NCBI GenBank assembly: GCA_017458765.1
Contig: JAFSZZ010000141.1
Span: forward strand, 1-40,559
Source of the DNA: Lachnospiraceae bacterium
GTDB lineage: Bacteria; Bacillota; Clostridia; Lachnospirales; Lachnospiraceae
Direction of reading: 5' to 3'
DNA length: 40,559 bases
The notes below the pieces were generated by a model. It worked only from the letters and a program-made list of their open reading frames with translations. It made no database searches and was not told the origin of the DNA. Shown here one piece after another: positions 37,201 through 40,559 of this stretch (position 1 is its first letter; every line of letters starts with the position of its first letter). The position numbers were made by a program, and so were the translations under genes.

Positions 37201-39693
37201 ATCGATGATATTGAAGTGCTTTCGGATGATGGGATCGATACAGAGAGTGACTTTAATGATTATGAGGATGATGAAGATGAGGAGGATCCGTATATATATT
37301 ACGGAGACAATGAGAACGATGAGAACAGACTTGAGGTTTATGATTCAATAGAAGGAGGCGATCCCGTTTACAGCGCTCCGATATTGGGATATGCGGATGA
37401 GATCGTTGTATCGGATGAGGGTGTTCTTGCTTACGGTAAGGATGACGGAGGCTGTATATATGATCTGGATCTCAGTACCGGGGAGCAGATCGATGATTTG
37501 GAGATTCATAATGCATTTGCAGCAGATGACGGCGGATTCTTCGTTGCCAGCGATACCTTTGAAGATGCCTTTTACGAAGAAGAGGAGGAAGATGCCTATT
37601 ATCCGAGTGAAGAGGATGACGGGGATGACGAGGACAGGATATTCATAGACATCATCTATCCGCCGTATGATACCGAAACAGATATTGAAGCACCGAAGAT
37701 CACAACAAAGGAACCTGACAGGGGGACAGCAGGATTACCTTATTATACCGTTATCGAAGCTGACGGAAGCATTCCCATGGAGTGGACGATCTCAAAGAAT
37801 GCACTTCCCGAAGGTCTGTCAATTGATGAAGAGAGCGGAGAGATAACGGGTATTCCCAAAAACGACGGAGAGGTCAAGGTGACATTGTGTGCATCCAATC
37901 CCGCCGGATATGACACTAAAGAGCTGACCTTTGTTATCGAGAAGGAACCGACGTATGTAACACTTACAGGGATACCGCGTTATGTGGAGTACACAGGCAC
38001 TGCTGTCACATTCCCTTCGCTCACGGTGGATTATAAGGGAAGTACTTTAAGAGCCGGCACGGACTATTCCGTAAAATACATAAATAATACGGATTGCGGT
38101 GAAGCAACGGTCAGTGTGACACTTAAGAACGGACTGAGCGGAAGTGTGGAGCAGAAGTTCACGATATATGAAGCGGATATAGAGACCGATGAATTCGAAG
38201 CAGAGGATATCTGTGTAAAATATAAGGCAAATTCAAAGTTTAAACCGGTTCCCGTACTTAAGTGGAACGGAAAGAAGCTGAAGGAAGGCCGGGATTACAG
38301 CATTACGGGTGGAGAGACAAGGACTGCTGCCGGAGATTATACCGTATCGCTTAACGGAATCAACAATTTCACCGGAACTCGGGAGATAACTTTCTCAATA
38401 ACGAAAAACATTCTGATGAAGGATGTGAAGGTAGATAAGATCGAGCCCAAGGCCTATACAGGGAGTGAGATAAGGCCGGCATCCGAAATAGTTGTTAAAT
38501 ACAAGGGAAAGAAGGTTCCCAAAAGTGCTTATTCACTTACTTATGAGGATAACATCTATCCGGGCAAGGCTCTTATCATAATAAAAGGCACGGGAAAGAG
38601 TGTGGACGGAGTTGCTTTTTCCGGAGACAAAAAAGCTGAATTTATCATTAAAGGCAAGCCGCTTGGCGTGGAATTAAAGAGGCTTGAGATACCTGCGTTT
38701 GAATATAACGGTGAAGCGATAGAGCCGGTGGATTCAAAACTGCTTGAGATGTTCTCTATAGACCTCAGAGAGGATGTGGATTATATTGTCGAATATCTCC
38801 AAAACGACAGGGCAGGCAGGGCCACAGCCATATTTACCGGAGCCGGTGAATATACGGGTACCGTAAAGAAGTCATTTACCATAAACCGGTTCAAGCTGTA
38901 CAACGGAAACCGGAAAGTCGTTATAAGTGCAGACAGCGTCCCATATATAAAAGGTGGTGCTAAGTGTGAACCGGTGGTAAAGGCAGGAGGAAGGAAACTT
39001 GAAGAGGGTACAGACTATACGCTTTCGTTCTCCTCAAATAAAAAGGCAGGAGAAAAGGGTTGTGTTACGGTCAGAGGCAAGGGAAATTATACCGGAAGCT
39101 GCAAGGCATATTTTGACATAGACAGGGGATCGTTATGGGATACTGACTGCTATGCGGAAGATGTTCAGTATAAGGAAGGAAAGAAAGCGTCATCATACCT
39201 GTCAAAACCTGTACTTACGGATGTGAACGGAAAGAAGTTGAGCGCGGGAAAAGATTATTCAAAGAAATACAGTTATGAATATGATGAGGATACCGTACTT
39301 GCTGACGGAAGGACTGTAAGTGAAGGAAACGCCGTAAATCCGGATGACCTGATAGCTGCGGGGACAGCCATACGTGTTGTTGTCAGGGCTTCCGGAGAGA
39401 ATTATATGGATGATACGTATGCCATATATCGTGTCGTCAACAACCTTATAAAGAACGGAAAGTACAGTATAAAAAGGAGTTTCTATTTTAACGGAGAACC
39501 GATAGAGCCTCAGATAACGGATATAGAGACCGATGCACCGGTGGGAAGTTATGAGATCATAGGTTATGAGAAAAATACAAAACCGGGAACCGGAACAGTG
39601 ATACTGCATGGTACAGGTTCTTACGGAGGGAGCAGGAAGGTCAAATTTAAGATACTGAGAAGAAATATTGAGAATTCCAACAGGAGGTATTAA
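34243..39693 (+). CDS. Secreted M6-type metalloprotease with MBG-like C-terminal modules
   Basis: The protein has 1816 residues from ATG 34243, with GGGAGGG upstream. The frame is open farther back but only overlaps the giant gene. A signal peptide (TIAVILCIAMAVPVYGA) is followed by an acidic, propeptide-like stretch to about 170. The M6/immune-inhibitor-A-like protease domain (about 185-620) has DSDGDMVIDAIYIIYAG and the zinc site H379-E380-T-G-H383 in IIHETGHMLGLADYYG, then TMHTNSGDNNGFSKMLLGW. Residues about 760-1140 look propeller-like, with acidic inserts. A putative Ig (He_PIG) module (about 1149-1235) and several MBG-like modules (1236-1810) follow. There is no LPxTG. It lies 34 bases after the giant gene, so the two are probably cotranscribed; it may process that protein or host proteins. 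Confidence 0.9.
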   Translation: MRKFLRSKTIAVILCIAMAVPVYGAADETLYADESYGSPVNELSEEQSVYDEILMDDTARDETGYDDGSYDGINMEETASEDMIFNTEEPEDPEDIFAETVQEDEYADYDEGTDQVFNPEYVSDEDIERFKADGTWDEKCEMMEELAMEQEELQQSLIGNLAMYDPEYSDEYGPEGAAIGYRQPVTGVSHTMPATGNVKPIVFTAEFRDMRLASSYKSGLRNRLFGNVSFKRYPYTSFSTYYYNSSFGKLNLKNGEIHNYISPNARSYYNSSDKRTKNRGLYKEIFSDWTITLLDGIGVGEDQDEYLAQKLKEYDSDGDMVIDAIYIIYAGPHDGWGSQWWSYRTNFSYRFGNTGYSCKQLVFMNSHGSLEQTESTIIHETGHMLGLADYYGYDKPKQYKLKTFDTMHTNSGDNNGFSKMLLGWLPKDRVHIIRQNTRQTLKPYGSNNGDIALIIPDSEYRRYGIYSEFIMAEYYQQVGNDRVPSDYKANPGIRLFHVYARLNDQGNNFIASNNYNKKIPLISSMDRDFSKHKKGDAYSKCFYYKGSEFGPWTAPGSSFYHNPANDGIYSTSPLKYTGIYINNINLYDDRATFDARFLSKKTVNSKFRKKAAVRATGYMGKEIQNGYRLFTLELNQDVSVVPGKTIELYNGLTNRRLATINSSAFKIIHSVGWSYTRSKAYLWLSDKYVSGRYLKIKIPQGTFRTPGNWINTTCWSNFNYSGRKPPVKRRKIRTGKRSTVLNVSDHMSAFDAAQSWDASLDDGGNGIVTILSGDNENYPELYIYNVSDGEFDEGETVLRPSYNGMYAYDAYIVNTVALGDGSYLVVVGDLYSEDEDDEKVYYDLITVKDRAITGERVVGADEISCVGVADGRLAVAVSVNGMPESQTLTVYSPASGDDVTYTVNAGISNEDMFTGGGAGSIKKIGDYIAIAPDGESWKVLKPAAGTEITGYWDLAGNGELCTAVGFKDGKFYAVTLSDDNIDDIDDIDDIEVLSDDGIDTESDFNDYEDDEDEEDPYIYYGDNENDENRLEVYDSIEGGDPVYSAPILGYADEIVVSDEGVLAYGKDDGGCIYDLDLSTGEQIDDLEIHNAFAADDGGFFVASDTFEDAFYEEEEEDAYYPSEEDDGDDEDRIFIDIIYPPYDTETDIEAPKITTKEPDRGTAGLPYYTVIEADGSIPMEWTISKNALPEGLSIDEESGEITGIPKNDGEVKVTLCASNPAGYDTKELTFVIEKEPTYVTLTGIPRYVEYTGTAVTFPSLTVDYKGSTLRAGTDYSVKYINNTDCGEATVSVTLKNGLSGSVEQKFTIYEADIETDEFEAEDICVKYKANSKFKPVPVLKWNGKKLKEGRDYSITGGETRTAAGDYTVSLNGINNFTGTREITFSITKNILMKDVKVDKIEPKAYTGSEIRPASEIVVKYKGKKVPKSAYSLTYEDNIYPGKALIIIKGTGKSVDGVAFSGDKKAEFIIKGKPLGVELKRLEIPAFEYNGEAIEPVDSKLLEMFSIDLREDVDYIVEYLQNDRAGRATAIFTGAGEYTGTVKKSFTINRFKLYNGNRKVVISADSVPYIKGGAKCEPVVKAGGRKLEEGTDYTLSFSSNKKAGEKGCVTVRGKGNYTGSCKAYFDIDRGSLWDTDCYAEDVQYKEGKKASSYLSKPVLTDVNGKKLSAGKDYSKKYSYEYDEDTVLADGRTVSEGNAVNPDDLIAAGTAIRVVVRASGENYMDDTYAIYRVVNNLIKNGKYSIKRSFYFNGEPIEPQITDIETDAPVGSYEIIGYEKNTKPGTGTVILHGTGSYGGSRKVKFKILRRNIENSNRRY

Positions 39694-39698
39694 AGATC

Positions 39699-39730
39699 AA
39701 GGCGCCGCTGATAATGTTCAGCGGCGCCTT
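39699..39730. terminator. Bidirectional terminator between protease gene and thrS
   Basis: AAGGCGCCGCTGA (39699-39711) and TCAGCGGCGCCTT (39718-39730) form a perfect 13-bp stem with a 6-base loop. It is followed by TTGGATTTTG on the plus strand and, after the other arm, by TTGATCTTTAAT on the minus strand. It serves the two convergent genes. Confidence 0.9.
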
Positions 39731-39755
39731 TGGATTTTGATATGTATATTGTTTA

Positions 39756-40559
39756 TCAGTGAACCTTGTTGAGGATCTCACTCCTTACCTTATCGATGAA
39801 TGCATCAAGGGTCATGACCTCGGTCTCACCGGTATCGCGGCTCCTGACACTTACAGTTCCATCATCTGCTTCCTTCTGACCGATTATCAGCATATAGGGA
39901 CTGCGGTCAACCTGCTGGGCTTCACGTATCTTGTAGCCGATCTTCTCATTCCTGTCATCGAGCAGTGTACGTATTCCGTTGTCTGCGATCGCGTCATTTA
40001 CCTTAGAAGCATAGTCGTTGGTCTTCTCGCTTACAGGGAGGACCTTAACCTGCAGGGGAGCGAGCCATACAGGGAACTTGCCTTTGGTTTCCTCGATTAT
40101 ATATGCCATGAAACGGTCGAGTGATCCGAGGATCGCACGGTGCAGAACTACGGGAGTTTTCTCGCTGCCGTCGGAATCTATGTACTTAAGGTCGAACTTG
40201 GCAGGAAGGCAGAAGTCAAGCTGGCAGGTAGAGAGTGTGTATTCAACACCCACTGCGGGTTTGACATTTATATCGAGCTTAGGTCCGTAGAAGGCTGCCT
40301 CGCCTATTTCCTCGGTATAATCGATGCCAATATCGTTAAGCACCTGACGGAGAGCATCTTCCGCTGTGTTCCACATCTCGTCATCCGGATGATATTTCTT
40401 CGTGTCTGCCGGATCGCGGAGTGAGAGCACACATCTGTAGTCGGTGATACCGAAATCCTTATATACATCGAAAATAAGATCAACAACGCGGCTTACTTCA
40501 TCCTTGATCTGTGCCGGAGTAACGAAGAGGTGGGCGTCATTCTGGCAGAAGTGACGGCC
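39756..40559 (-). CDS. thrS: Threonyl-tRNA synthetase, C-terminal part (partial)
   Basis: The frame is open from the right edge of the window to TGA at 39758-39756, giving 267 residues of the C-terminal part. An internal GTG at 40430 is not the start. It attaches threonine to tRNA-Thr. The visible part has RHFCQNDAHLFVTPAQIKDEV of the catalytic core, class II motif 3 (VLHRAILGSLDRFMAYIIEET), and the whole anticodon-binding domain (VWLAPLQVKVLPVS; LLDDRNEKIGYKIREAQ; SPYMLIIGQKE). The upstream region, where a T-box leader would be expected, lies outside the window. It is convergent with the protease gene. Confidence 0.96.
   Translation of the reverse strand, partial: GRHFCQNDAHLFVTPAQIKDEVSRVVDLIFDVYKDFGITDYRCVLSLRDPADTKKYHPDDEMWNTAEDALRQVLNDIGIDYTEEIGEAAFYGPKLDINVKPAVGVEYTLSTCQLDFCLPAKFDLKYIDSDGSEKTPVVLHRAILGSLDRFMAYIIEETKGKFPVWLAPLQVKVLPVSEKTNDYASKVNDAIADNGIRTLLDDRNEKIGYKIREAQQVDRSPYMLIIGQKEADDGTVSVRSRDTGETEVMTLDAFIDKVRSEILNKVH

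Overview
The window looks like chromosome from a Lachnospiraceae-type Firmicute (Butyrivibrio/Roseburia-like). The grounds are moderate GC, strong AGGAGG-type ribosome binding sites, Gram-positive secretion signals, an msm-type sugar transporter without its own ATPase, an acyl-ACP thioesterase, and very large secreted proteins built from InlB-like and MBG-like modules. The genus is inferred. I saw no rRNA, tRNA, CRISPR array, insertion sequence or phage gene. No gene-free stretch exceeds about 265 bases.

Region 1 (1-2834): the 3' end of an ABC exporter ATPase and two overlapping ABC-2 permeases, closed by a strong intrinsic terminator. Region 2 (2852-7909): a co-directional housekeeping cluster of an ABC-F ATPase, a GreA-family elongation factor, a 37-kDa nucleoid-associated protein, an acyl-ACP thioesterase with a TTG start, and a SEC-C zinc-motif protein. 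It ends at a terminator that lies inside the 3' end of the convergent araC-type gene.

Region 3 (7888-16822): an alpha-galactoside utilisation locus. An AraC/MsmR-like regulator is divergent from a GH36 alpha-galactosidase. Next comes an operon of a solute-binding lipoprotein, two permeases and a second, divergent GH36 enzyme. The galactosidase and the transporter operon share a two-box operator with identical internal spacing and identical distance to a candidate -10 hexamer, so one regulator probably controls both. Neither GH36 enzyme has a signal peptide, so oligosaccharides are probably imported and split in the cytoplasm.

Region 4 (16911-39730): a LytS-like histidine kinase overlaps a response regulator whose output domain resembles SARP activators. 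After a terminator comes a 14.9-kb gene for a 4980-residue secreted protein (beta-helix, lipase-like hydrolase, InlB-like modules, long tandem repeats, MBG-like modules). Thirty-four bases later is a 1816-residue secreted M6-type metalloprotease with similar C-terminal modules. Upstream of the giant gene, two GTGACA repeats exactly 11 bp apart precede an extended -10 TATAAT. This is the layout SARP activators use, so the kinase/regulator pair probably controls the two secreted proteins. This is the most novel-looking system in the window. Region 5 (39756-40559): the C-terminal part of threonyl-tRNA synthetase, convergent with the protease gene across a shared bidirectional terminator.
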